From NCBI GenBank assembly GCA_003184365.1, contig NKYR01000109.1, positions 62,001-126,000 of the forward strand: 64,000 nt of DNA, in the 5' to 3' direction. This stretch comes from Evernia prunastri. Lineage: Eukaryota; Ascomycota; Lecanoromycetes; Lecanorales; Parmeliaceae. The notes under the pieces are model-generated. The model was not told the DNA's origin. It saw only the letters and a list, made by a program, of their open reading frames with translations, and made no database searches. Below are positions 11,189 through 22,009 of the stretch, piece by piece (positions within the stretch are counted from its first letter, which is position 1; each line of letters opens with the position of its first letter). A program made the position numbers and the translations under genes.

Positions 11189-12599
11189 GGACTTATTAGC
11201 CTGCAACGGAGCGGAAAGGCGGGCCTGGAGGGCTTTTCGAAAGGTCGATGACCCTGGGAGTAGCGGGCTTTGGAGGAGGATAGAATATGCCTGATCAGGT
11301 GGTTCGCTGTGTAAGAGATTACGACCAGCTGGTTGAAGACGCACTCCAGCTAGGCTTTGAGGACAACGTCAGTTCAATACTGTCAAGGGACCGCTTCAAG
11401 GCGCGCATAGACTCGAGAGAGATCACGTACTTGCAGGCCAGGAGATCGAGATCATGTTGCTGTATGCCATCTGAAAAGATGATCGTGCTATCAACCTCGA
11501 TTGTCACCTCGCTGTCCGCGTTCAGTCTTGCCGTATTGCTATCTGAGAAGGATCAACCAACCTTGCCTCAGCTATCCACACAACTGTAGGAATACCCATC
11601 TTGACTTGCTCAAATGGTTGGAAGTCCTGGTTGACTGGTGTTGTTGCAATCGAAGCAAGCTGCCAATCACGCTATGATGGACCCGGATCAAAGTCGGTCC
11701 GGTTTCGAAAGCATCACAACAGTAGGGTTACGCTTATTTATATAACAGCAGCCCAAGCAAGAGGTTGCCTACCCAAGAGCGTAGCCTGCTCGACTCTGGA
11801 TCCCCACGAACAAACATTTTGATCGGTCGTTACGCAACATGCTCGAAATCACAGAAGCAACAAGATCACATCTCGGAGAATCCTGGCGAGGAGTGCCTGA
11901 AAGCACAGGGTGTTTCTGGCAGCAAGGAGTCAAAGGAGAGGCAGCATACCCACATCAATGAACCTTTCTGTGTCCTCCGGCCTCTGACAGCGTGCAGCTC
12001 GACTATGAAATGCCCACCCTCACCCGCAACCTTGCAAAATAAGTATAGGACTTCATTCCCATCATCGATACGACGGGGAAGCAGATGGAGTTTGTGATGA
12101 AAATCAGGGTCTCAGAAGATGTTTTTGCCTGAAAAAAAAGAAGGGGGCCTTCCATATCACGCTGAACGCGAAGGAGAGTAATCGCGTCCAGCGTTGCATG
12201 CAAAGGAAGGTGGTTTCTGGCGGCCAGCACATGGGAGAGGAATGCGAACCTCCACAAGACACTCCCCATTATCTTCAAGAGTCTGGAAAAGACCACGCCG
12301 GTGAATCAATGCGTGGAGGATTGTCAGTACTCTTGGACGGTCCCGGCAAGAGCAGCAGGTCAAGAGCCAGAGGGTATCACCTCTGCAACATCCAGATTCA
12401 AGATTGCAGAGCCAACTTGGAAGGTACTAGACCAGAAAGATGCCTTCGAGATCCTTTGGACAGTTCCTTGACTTATCTGGGCCGCCCTTCGACCCCTCTT
12501 GGTGTATCAATGAATGGAAGAGGAAACCTTTGATGGGTCCCTGTCGTAAGCATCGTGATGCTGGCAAGGTTCGAAACATGGAGAGGATAATGGAGAGAA
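11189..12599. other. Intergenic space, possible decayed coding sequence
   Basis: A 62-codon minus-strand frame at 11319-11507 (starting MTIEVDSTIIFSDG) and another at 12003-12296 look partly coding. They lack a recognisable domain and are not in register with each other. I treat the stretch as intergenic, probably with gene relics. Confidence 0.4.
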
Positions 12600-13217
12600 T
12601 TAGAGCTCCTCGCCCACCTCCAAATTAAGAGCCCGGGATGATACTATATTGGGATGCAAATGCTTCAAGTTTCTGACCACTTGTTTGAGAGGGTGCAGAG
12701 TCTCTCTAGGGCATCTTGAGAAGTGAGGGCGTTCATAAAACCCAGTTGCACGAGGACATCTTATCCGCTCAGGCGAGGCAGAATTGATCCTCGTTCGACC
12801 TCGAAGCCATCGTGACAAATCTCAATGCTTAGACTCCCGACGTACAGTGTATTCAATGGATTGAGGGGGACGCGCAGGAGCAAGTGGGAGATCCTAGTCA
12901 AAGTGGTCCTTCGTGCTTGCAATCCGGAGTCAACCTTGGGTTCCAACGGAAGCGAATCGTCTCTTGAATCTCTGGTGGACCGGGATGATGTTGGTGCTGG
13001 CACGCAGCTGCGGGCAGACAAGGCTATAGCTCTCGCTGTCATCTTGGATGTTAGATGGCCAGATCGTGAAAATCATCTCGATTGGCATACTCTCTGATGA
13101 GACATGATGCTGAGTGAGCTGATTACTATGGTGTGGTGAGGCTCCCTCCCATTCTACGTTGTTCGTCTCAGACTGACCGAAAATGGGAGAAGATTCCAGA
13201 CCTACAGCAATATGCAA
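12600..13217 (-). pseudogene. Decayed F-box-like relic
   Basis: On the minus strand, a stretch starting at ATG 13088 reads MPIEMIFTIWPSNIQDD and then SYSLVCPQLRA. This has the spacing of an F-box (proline-isoleucine-glutamate start, SLVC...LR end). Leucine-rich segments (SHLLLRVPLNPLNTLYVGSL) continue in another frame down to about 12761, and further pieces lie to 12600. No continuous frame remains, so this would be an older, wrecked copy at the edge of the F-box array. Confidence 0.4.
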
Positions 13218-13530
13218 GCGTCCAGGTTATGGCAGGGAAACAGTTAAAGTATGAAGGCTTAAGTCTAGGTGTGATTGTTACTAATAAGAGTGTTTATGGA
13301 AACCTCTGAGGACACTGGAGAGCTTCATTCTTAGCGCCGGCATTCGCACAATGTTTTTCCGGCGGAGGTCTCTGGCTCCATTCCCAGCACATTCATCTAC
13401 GTCACCGTCGGAACTGAGCAAACCATCTTTTTGAGCATGGCAAACCACTCATGTTTCAAAGATGAGTACTTCCAGCAGAATATACTGAAATCAATTACTC
13501 AAGCCTATTCCCGAGCACGCTCTATCCATC

Positions 13531-14661
13531 ATGACTCAGTCAAACCCTCTCTCCGGTCTCTGGAAGCCAACCCACATTGAACGCCTGTACTATGGCCCTT
13601 CCTCGGTCAACGACAACCTCATATCCTGCCTACCTTCCTCCTCCTCGAAAGCTTTCATCGTCACTGGTTCCTCACTCGCATCCAAGACACCTCTCATCAA
13701 GCAAGTCGAGGAGCTCCTAAGCTCGAAGCACCATGCCGGCACCTTCTCCAACATCAAGCAACATGCTCCGGTGGCACAGCTCGATGAGGCGACAGACTTG
13801 GTCCAGCAAGATTCCTCGATCGATACAATCATCAGCGTTGGAGGTGGTAGTCCTATCGACTCCGCCAAGGCTATATCCTACAGGTCGCATCAAAAATCCG
13901 GCAAATACCTCTACCACATCACCATACCTACAACGCTGAGTGCTGCCGAGTGTACGATGGGTGCAGGATACACCGGCGAGGATGGCAAGAAGACTGGGGT
14001 TGGGAGTCCGGAGCTGGTACCACAGGTCATCATCTATGATGCAAAATTCGCGCTGGAGACCCCGCAAAAGCTGTGGTTATCTACGGGTATACGGGCCCTG
14101 GACCACGCAGTAGAACTTTTATTTCACCCCAAATCTACGGAAGCTCCCGCTAAACCGTTATACTTAAGCGCAATAGAGGGACTTTTCACCTACCTTCCCA
14201 AGTCTAAGGCGGAGCCCAAGAGTGAGGACTACATTACAAGGCTACAGCTGGCATCGTTCAGCTCGCTTTATCCCATAGGGCTTGATATGGGAGGTGGTCT
14301 AGGTCTCAGTCATGCAATGGGGTACGCTCTTGGGTCGCCTTACGGCATACCCCACGGAATCACCTCTTGCATTTCATTGGCTGGCGTTGTACGGCTGAAG
14401 GCCCAGAACCCAGAAGATGCAGCGCAGATCGCCAGAGCATTGCCATTCACTGGACGGAGCAAGAGCGGAGATGATGAAAAGGACGCTCTGCAGGTGGCTG
14501 ATGCCATTGAGAAGCTGGTGAAGGATTTGGGACTGGATACTCGGCTCAGGGACTACAACGTGGGTCGTGACCAGGTGTCGGTGGTGGCTAGGACGGCAAC
14601 AAAGTCCGAATCAGGACCTCTATACGATGGTGTGGTGAAGATTGTAGAGAGTAAGCTGTAG
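13531..14661 (+). CDS. Iron-ADH-fold dehydrogenase, maleylacetate reductase-like
   Basis: This is a 376-residue intronless protein of the iron-containing alcohol dehydrogenase superfamily, an NAD(P)H-dependent oxidoreductase. The nucleotide-binding loop is GGGSPIDSAKA at about residues 104-114. The helical half keeps two of the family's metal-ligand histidines: H261 in SHAMGYALG and H275 in PHG. The position that is usually an aspartate ligand in GxDALxHAxE is arginine here (about R188 in GIRALDHAVE). Maleylacetate reductases also depart from the metal site, so a metal-free reductase of that type is plausible. It is followed on the same strand by a Zn2Cys6 factor and a P450, which suggests a role in aromatic catabolism or detoxification; that link is inference. 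Confidence 0.85.
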   Translation: MTQSNPLSGLWKPTHIERLYYGPSSVNDNLISCLPSSSSKAFIVTGSSLASKTPLIKQVEELLSSKHHAGTFSNIKQHAPVAQLDEATDLVQQDSSIDTIISVGGGSPIDSAKAISYRSHQKSGKYLYHITIPTTLSAAECTMGAGYTGEDGKKTGVGSPELVPQVIIYDAKFALETPQKLWLSTGIRALDHAVELLFHPKSTEAPAKPLYLSAIEGLFTYLPKSKAEPKSEDYITRLQLASFSSLYPIGLDMGGGLGLSHAMGYALGSPYGIPHGITSCISLAGVVRLKAQNPEDAAQIARALPFTGRSKSGDDEKDALQVADAIEKLVKDLGLDTRLRDYNVGRDQVSVVARTATKSESGPLYDGVVKIVESKL

Positions 14662-15594
14662 TAAAACAAGTGTCGACAAGTACTCTAAACTTGAGATGAG
14701 TAACCAGCTTGTAGTGGCTTCTCACCGGTGTCTATGTTGTTTTGATCTCCGGTTCTCCGACAATGTTTTCTGTTTGGACCGATTTTCAGCTCGGCAGCGA
14801 CAGAAGCGGTCAATTAATCCTACCGGAATAGCCCCCAGCGTTTCGGCTCTCCTCTCGACGACGGGTAGGGTTGCAATGTTGCAAGAAGGTGTGGTGGCAT
14901 GGAAAAGGGTCAACAACGTTCCAGTTGATCAGCAAGACAGAGCTCGGAGTGCGAAGATGTCCTTTTCTGGGCCTCGAGTGTCAACAAGTGGATGCATTCA
15001 CTATTGGATATGGACAAAGTAGGTATATAGTCTAGGCCGACATTATTACTGAAAATGCACAAAGCTCGGACAACGGTAAAATGGAAGAATCCATGATATT
15101 CCGACTCCGACGAGGGGTCTGTGGGGTCCAGATGGGTTGAAATGAGGGTCTGTGGCACAGCTTCACCGCCCCACCATCATCCCCTTTATTAAAACATGAC
15201 GAGCACAATGTATCTTCCCCTGCTTGACAGCGTCATTAATACTACCTTACTTTTATTCTTCTGCTGTCACTTGTGCTTCATAATCCATCATCTCAAAGCT
15301 CAAGCTCGCACTCGGCGTCATACATAGCCGCCGAGATCATATACCTTACTTTCAATCTCATATATTAAACAAAGCTCTACCACTCCATCTTACTTTCCAA
15401 CTTGCCAACCAGAGAAGCGGAACGAAGCAAGTCGGACCGACCCTCCAACGGGTAGGCACCTTTTCCAGTTAGTGAACCGGACGCGTCTGAAGCAGGTACC
15501 AATTTTGGACTCTCTCAACGCCATATTATTATTTAACAAGTGATTCTTATTACCCTTCGTATCCAGAGTGCGAGGCCAAGTCCGCCTACCCAAC
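14662..15594. other. Intergenic space before the Zn2Cys6 gene
   Basis: This holds the 3' flank of the reductase and the upstream region of the transcription factor. Short frames on both strands carry no motif. No gene is seen. Confidence 0.55.
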
Positions 15595-17300
15595 ATGGTT
15601 GGAGTCCCCGGTAGTTCCAAAGGCTGCACCACTTGCAAAAGGCGGAAAGTTCGCGTAAGCCATCTCCCGTACCTAACCCATTACCGGTATCCCAAGTCCA
15701 ACCTCTCTTTGACTTCCTCCCCTCCAACATCCAACCCGCTGAAAGAAGTGTCCCCTAGTGCGATCTCCAGACCCCATATTGCGCTCGCTGCACCAACACC
15801 AAAAGGCAGTGCGAGGGGTATGTCAAGGACTGGCGGCAAAGCACCACCCAAACGCCTGTCAAACAGACTGCCGACACCCGTATCACCTCCCAGCCTAGCG
15901 GTGCCAATGCCTTTGACAATCAGATCATCTCTCTCTTCTGGGAGAGGTATATCCCTTCAACGGATGAGAGCGTTTCGAATGGCTCTCCCTGCGGCTGGCT
16001 TCAGCACGTCATATCTTCCCCGAGCCCGCCAGACACAGACGTTTTGCAGCTGTCGCTCAAGGCTTTGACGATCACTAGGTTAGCTCGGATGAATCAGGAT
16101 GATAGGCTGGTTCTGCAAGGGCAATCATGCTATGTTCGCGCCTTGCAGCAGCTGCAAAAGGCTCTGAGATCTGATCATGCTGTGACGCGAGACGAAACAT
16201 TTGCCGCTGGGTACATCCTGGCGCTTCATGAGGTGAGTGAAAGCTAGCCTGACTAGCCGTAACTAAGTGCTAAAACGATGAAGCTTTTCGAATCGGAATC
16301 GCTTGTGACGCCCATGGAAGCATGGAGAAAGCACGTGACTGGTTTAGAAGCACTCGTGTCGTTACGTGGTCCTCAAAAGCATCGCTCTCCATTTGGGCGA
16401 GCACTCCTGGAGGAGTTCCGCGCTTCGTTGGCAAGTCCATTCCGACACCTATTTCCGTATCCAAGGACTAACAATTTTCTTCAGATGATAACATGTCTAC
16501 AAGACCGTAGGACATCCGTCCTCGCAACCGCGAAATGGCTAGCCAGAGACTGGGACGAAACATCCAACAGCCTCCACCCATCCATCTACGACAAAGGCCT
16601 CGTCCTAGCCTCTCTCCTCGAGGAAATAGACAACGCAAATCTCTCATCCGCCAATGATTCAACCCTGTTCTACTTTCTCCAACGCTGCCTCGGCATGGAC
16701 ACCGATCTCGACATCTGGTACGAAGAATTTACCATCCGGACCCCATCGGCATCGTACTGGCCGACACCAATGATAATCCGTTCGGACTCCCCCAGCTCAA
16801 CCCCTGGCCCAAAAGGACAGCCTCGGCTGTCGTTCACGAACATATCCATAGCCGGCACGACAATCACATATTGGGCTCTCAAGATAATAATCAGCACCAC
16901 GATAGCGACAGCATGCTCCACCATTCTCTCATCCAGTTCTCGCAGGCAGAGTAGTGCATCCTTTCAAACCGTGGAGACGATGTCGACTGGTACCGATGAC
17001 GTACCCGACAATTCAGATCCAGCTTCGAGTCCCGATGAAATAACCGCCAAGGCGCAACGGCTGTCGAAACAATACGACTTTGGTCAACGAAAGGGCTTTG
17101 CGACACTTGTTATACGGTCGATGCCCTATTGCTTAAATTTCAACATGGGTTTGCTAGGGCCGCAGAGGGCCTTTTTCGCGTTGCGCACAGCACTAAGTAT
17201 GCTGAGGAGCATCCCGAGCCCGGAGCAGAAATGGGTCAAGTCGAATCATAAGAAGCTGGCTGAGAGGTATATCAATTCATTCCCGGACTTCTGCATGTAA
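15595..17300 (+). CDS. Zn2Cys6 transcription factor
   Basis: This is a 498-residue nuclear regulator. Exons are 15595-15654, 15759-16232, 16284-16430 and 16485-17300. The first intron splits the DNA-binding domain. Joining exons 1 and 2 gives six cysteines at about residues 11, 14, 21, 28, 31 and 38 with basic CKRRKVRC spacing, which is the canonical C-x2-C-x6-C-x6-C-x2-C-x6-C. The third intron (16431-16484) uses a GC donor (GCAAGT), has a CTAAC branch point and a TTTTCTTCAG acceptor, and is in frame. The long remainder resembles the fungal-specific regulatory region that accompanies this finger. Its place between the reductase and the P450 suggests a pathway-specific regulator. The exact C-terminus could differ if a further small intron lies near 17275. 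Confidence 0.85.
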
Positions 17301-18213
17301 CTTCCTTTTTTTCCAGGCCCAATCCTCCAACATTCCCTGCTCTTGACCTAACATTTACCAGTATCACCTTGTCCACGAATTCTTTCTGGCAACCCGAGAT
17401 GAGCTTCCGACCCGTAGGCCGCTACGTGTGAAACCGGTCGAGTCCCTCAGCCGGCTTTTCTAAGCAGACCCGATATTATCACCACCACTTTCATCTCCTT
17501 CTACCATCCCGAAAGGTATATTATACCTCCCCAACTCATTCACACTCTGTGTAGGCACTGACATGCTTATCCTGTTAGAACCCCAGGAAACTCTATTTTG
17601 AATCAGCGTATCTAGCGGAAGCGACTTTTGGCGTACAAGCGAAGCGATATATACACCTGGCGAATACACAGATGGTAGGATCGGTGTTTTGGGTGGGAAA
17701 CTGATACCCCACGACGCAAACAATATATCTGTATATTATCAACGAAACATGACTCAGATCTAATCCGTACTTACAATCCCTCAAGGTAATTTCAGGGACT
17801 ACATACGTAACTAAGACCGTGATATCAAATGGCTATCTAAAGTTTTAGCTTTGCAATTTATTATGGTGCTAGTACCGTCTCTGGTAAGATTACCATCCCT
17901 GCACCCTCCGTTATCGGCGTGTCGTGGACTTTTTGTGCCAACCTTCGTACCACCAGCCTCTACTTAGTCATGGAAATGCCTACACATCCTTCGTTGCCAG
18001 ATGGGTTGATGAATTCTCCATGTCTGAAATCAGTATCCTCGAGTGGAGTTCTATTCATAACGATATCCACCGGCATGCTTACTGCGAATATCACACTGCA
18101 GAGCTTACTGAGCGACCTACGTCAAATAGCTTTGCCCACAAAGCTGACTGCAATGCCGGACAATTATATAAGAGACTGGCACAGCCCGCTTACTGTCCTG
18201 CTACATTTCTCAC
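17301..18213. other. Intergenic space, P450 promoter
   Basis: The space between the transcription factor and the P450 shows no supported gene. The TATA motif listed separately lies near its right end. Confidence 0.55.
18165..18172 (+). promoter_or_regulatory. TATA box of the P450 gene
   Basis: TATATAAG lies 41-49 bp upstream of the P450 start codon at 18214, in sequence with no other AT-rich block nearby. It would imply a short 5' leader. Confidence 0.5.
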
Positions 18214-19960
18214 ATGGCCACTGCGATCAGTGTACCCTTTCTGGGCGGCATGAGCCCTGTGCAGCTTGTGATCTATGGCCTGGCTCTATCCGTCCTGTCT
18301 GTCTTGATCCGACAGCGCTATTTTTCAGCTATCAGCGACATACTCGGTCCTGCCCTAGGTACATTTGGCACCTGCTTCCAGCTTTGGGAGATTTGTAAGG
18401 GTTGAATCAATGAGAGACTTGCACAGCTTCACCGACAATATGGTACAACCTTCCTTCGTCAATCGCAATTATCGCTGCTGATGCCATCAGGGCCCTTGGT
18501 GCGGATAAGCTACAACGAAGTCAGCGTCAACCACCCGGACGCTATACAGATTCTCAGAGCCTCAATCTGGAAAGCCGATTGGTACAAGCTTTTCGCAGTA
18601 CCCAACAGCAATTACAACAGCCTCATGTCCGAGTGCGATCCGAAGAAGAATGCAGCAATGCGCAGCAACGTCGCCTCTGGCTACTCAGGCTCAAACGTGC
18701 TCCGAAGCGAGCTATTAATGGACAAATTAATCCAGCTGCTGGAAACCCGCATTGATGACCTCAGCCGGAAGAAGGAGCCTTTCGACCTCGGCCTCTGGCT
18801 GCACTTCCTCACCTGGGATATCATGGGCGAAGTCATGTTCTCCACGCGCTTCGGTTTCCTCGACCAAGGCAAAGACATCGGCAACTCGATCAAGAACAAT
18901 TTCGGGCTGGCAGTCTACGTCACGTTGACCTCGTACGCGCGGTGGCTACACGCCATCCTCCTTGGCAATCCCATACTCCGCTGGCTTGATTTCCAACCAA
19001 AAGAGCACACCTTCAACACCACGCTGAAGGCCGTAGCTGCGCGCAAGGAGAATCTCGAAGCCAAATTCGACATGATGGAGCAATGGATGGGCCAGCAGAA
19101 GCGACACACGGACCGTATGACCGAGCATGACGTCCTATGCACTGCCATCAGTACCCTGGGCGCCGGTGGCGAGACGGTGGGATCGGTACTGCAAGCTTTC
19201 TTTTACTTCCTGCTCAAAGAGGATCCCACCCATCTGCGAAGACTGCGAGAAGAGATCGACACTGCCAACGCGGCAGGACTACTGTCTCCGGTAGTCTTAA
19301 ACGCTGAGGCGTCAAGGCTGCCGTACCTCCAAGCTTGCGTATGTCACCTCGTTTCTTCATCTGCCCGTCAGCTGACTCTCGTTAGATCAAAGAGTCGCTC
19401 CGTCTTTCTCCCGGCGTGGCGTGGAATCTGCCCCGCGTGGCCCCCAAAGATGGTCTCACCATCGCAGGCCACCGCTTCGCTCCCGGCGTAAGTGTATTTC
19501 GGAAGGTCCTCGATCGCCGTCTCAACTAACGAACGAATGCATCACAGACCATCTTGAGCGTCGACCCCTGGCTCATCCACCGCAACCAAGAATGCTTCGG
19601 CAAAGACGCCGACAACTACAACCCAGAGCGCTGGCTTGGTGACGCCGCGGCCGTGAAGCGGCTGGAGAAGTTTTGGATCCCCGTATGTCCTCCACTCATC
19701 ACTTGCCGCTCAAGCGTTGTACCCACGTGCATAATTTCTGACCCATCCAGTACGGTCTCGGCTACAACGCCTGTCCGGGCCGCAACGTCGCGACCGTCGA
19801 GCTGAACAAGATCACCGCAACGCTAATACGCGACTTCGACATCCGCTTGCTGGATCCGAAGGGACGGTGGAAGTATCACGAATTGTTCGTCACGTCGCAG
19901 AGCGGCTGGCCCGTAGATGTGAAGAGAAGGGGGAGGGGGCGGGAGGAAGTAGATGGATGA
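18214..19960 (+). pseudogene. Cytochrome P450 with one in-frame TGA near the N-terminus
   Basis: This is a microsomal P450 monooxygenase of 507 codons. Exons are 18214-18442, 18491-19338, 19386-19487, 19548-19682 and 19751-19960. An N-terminal membrane anchor comes first, then the I-helix GAGGET (near residue 300), ExxR in KESLR (about 362-365), NPERW, and the haem loop YGLGYNACPG with the ligand Cys near 446. All splice joins restore frame and motifs. Codon 64 (18403-18405), however, is TGA inside a segment that should be coding: EICKG, stop, INERLAQLHRQYG. No intron fits, because GTAAGG at 18394 would delete the conserved HRQYG. One C-to-T change from CGA explains the stop. DILGP also replaces the usual DIPGP hinge. 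I call it a young pseudogene; readthrough or a sequence error remain possible. Confidence 0.75.
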
Positions 19961-20112
19961 TGGTGAGGTGTGGATCCTTGAGCTTTTTCCCCGCGATTGC
20001 CCGTTCGTCGGTTCAGTCCTAGATCTAGGAAGCGTCAGGTTACTTTTCAGTGGTTCAAAGATGCGGACGGTGCTCGCTGAGCTTGCGCGCCAAATCGTGA
20101 TCCTATCTCCTC

Positions 20113-20184
20113 TCTTCTTCTTCTTCTTCTTCTTCTTCTTCTTCTTCTTCTTCTTCTTTTTCTTTTTCTTTTTCTTTTTCTTCT
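20113..20184. repeat. (TTC)n followed by (CTTTTT)n microsatellite
   Basis: About fifteen TTC units are followed by three to four CTTTTT units. Confidence 0.9.
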
Positions 20185-20499
20185 CCGGAGCATGAAGACA
20201 AGTTGAATACTCTCCACATCTGTACAGTATTCTTCACACCTCGCTCTCCAGAACCTAATGTTGCGCTTTTCCATAGCCGCTAACGTTCTCTATCTGCGAA
20301 AACGAGGAAACAAGAAGTCGATCTTTCTTTTCCCCATGCCATAAACCATCTCTCTCTCCCTCCCTCCCTCCCTCTCTCTCCTGTGAATACTACAATAACA
20401 TCACTACTAATTTTTCCAAGACGTTACCTACACTTCCTCCCACATCCCACCCCAATCAACCAATTAACAGTTTTTATACTGTACGAACACGTCACAGTC

Positions 20500-20655
20500 C
20501 CGCCGTTCGCATCATATCTATCATCCGATCTGTCAGAGTAGGTAGACAGTTAATAAAAAAAAAAGGAGCCAAACCCTTCCCCAGACCTTCCTTTTGTGGT
20601 TGTCATGCTTTAAATACGCCGGCACTGCTGTACAGTACATTGCAACGAGAAAGGA
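20500..20655. repeat. Dispersed repeat, copy 1
   Basis: This resembles 23605-23751 in the same orientation. Shared blocks include GCATCATA, GGTAGACA, CCCTTCC followed by AGACCT, CACTG.TGTACA and GACGAGAAA or CAACGAGAAA. The two copies differ mostly by transitions and small gaps. Each lies downstream of a minus-strand secreted-protein gene. It is non-coding. Confidence 0.55.
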
Positions 20656-21059
20656 TGCGGCGCGGCTGTAACAAAGTATCTTACGTCCTACTTACGAGCA
20701 TTCAACCCTTTCTTTACCCTGTAACCGAACTTTCTCAGTATGACACATGTCGTTCTTCATTCTATCTGAACATATAGCCTTCATACTCCCAAACAGAAAA
20801 GACTCCATGTTGCATTCATGCGGAAACGGAGTAATAATCACACACACCGTCCGCTCGCTTCACAGCAAGCACACGACTTTTCTCAAAACCACCAAAACCC
20901 ACCGCCACCACCTCACCTCTGTCCCCTTCCAGAACCCCCCGCAGTCAAGTTCCTTCTCCTCCTTTCTTACCCCCCCCCCAACACACATCATCCATCCAGC
21001 CCCCTCTACGTCCCTACCCAGTCCTATCGCCACCCACCCAACCCCCCCGAATCACTCAC

Positions 21060-21908
21060 TCACACATACCCAAACGCGACCTGATCCCCCTCATACGCAC
21101 CCGCGTACGCCGCAACCCCGATCTCCACACAAGCGCCCCCATCCCCATCCCCACCCGTCACATTGGCAAACACCACATACGAGACGCCACCTTCACCACC
21201 ACCGCCACCGGGACAAGCCATCAACGCGTCCGCTCCCAAGCCCGAGAAACCGAACGATCCGGCCCCGTCATCGTCGTCGTTATTATCGCTGCCGGGCGGG
21301 GTGTAGGTGAAGTTCCCCGTCGCGGCGCCGGCGGGGACCGCGTCGGGGCTGCCGGCGGGCGTGAAAGCGAGGGCGCCGGAGGGTGCGACGTAGATGGTTT
21401 GGCCGCCGGGGACGGAGACGTCCTGTAATATAATTCCGATTAGCCGTTTTTCAATTCACGCCAGCTAGCCTCTATTCCCCCTCTTTCCCCTCCCCTCTCT
21501 CCCCTTCCCACCTCCCTCCCACACCTCCATCCCACACCCCCGCCCAATCCAATCCAATCCAATTCCCAAACAGACGGAAGAAGAACAAAAAGCCCGCAGC
21601 AACAAACATACCAAAACCGCCCTCCCGCCCGCCAGGACGAACAAGCCCGTCTCGTCGACGGCCGGGCACGGCGCCGGGGCCGCGGGGCAGAACAGCCCTG
21701 GTCCGGCGCCGCCGATGGCGAAGGCGCCGTTGCGGGCGTTGATGGGCTGGTGGTTGATGGGGCTGCGAGGAGTCGGGTGCAGGGCGCGGAGGTGGATGGG
21801 GGGCGAGGAGGCGCGGGGGGTGGGTTGGTGTTGGTTTGGTGGGGCGGTGAGTGCGAGGAGGGGGAAGAGGAGGAGGGGGAGGAAAGGGAGGGTTTTGGTC
21901 GGGTGCAT
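21060..21908 (-). CDS. PhiA-like secreted cell-wall protein, copy 1
   Basis: Two exons (21908-21612, 21422-21060) encode 219 residues. A signal peptide (MHPTKTLPFLPLLLFPLLAL) leads into a Pro-rich segment with SPPIHLRAL. The family pattern follows: an NARNGAF...FC segment before the intron, and DVSVPGGQTIYVAPSGALAF directly after it. The C-terminal half is Gly/Asp-rich with two cysteines and an ANVTG glycosylation site. PhiA-like proteins are mannoproteins of the fungal wall linked to phialide development; the assignment rests on the SPIHL and VPxGQxxYVAxxGAL motifs. The donor GTATGT and acceptor TTACAG are standard, and the intron position and phase match the second copy at 31953-32609. Confidence 0.75.
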
Positions 21909-21973
21909 GGTTTGGCGGGGTTGGGGCGGTTGGTTGTGTGTTGGGAGGTGGGTGGGTGGAGGAAGGGAGGAGA

Positions 21974-22009
21974 AAGGAAGGAAGGAAGGAAGGAAGGAAG
22001 GAAGGAAGG
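21974..22009. repeat. (GGAA)n microsatellite
   Basis: About nine GGAA units lie 65-100 bp upstream of the PhiA-like start codon. They are followed by a short GTGA run at about 22023-22040. Their position in the promoter or leader could affect expression if the length varies. Confidence 0.85.

Larger units (their letters stand above)
19961..21059. other. Intergenic space with simple repeats and a dispersed repeat copy
   Basis: Convergent 3' flanks of the P450 and the PhiA-like gene meet here. The space contains a TTC run, C/T-rich tracts at 20345-20380 and one copy of a dispersed repeat at about 20500-20655. No gene is seen. Confidence 0.6.

Noticed and set aside
11287..11589. 100-codon plus-strand frame just beyond F-box member 4
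   Set aside because: It overlaps the upstream region of that gene, has no motif, and the opposite strand is equally open.
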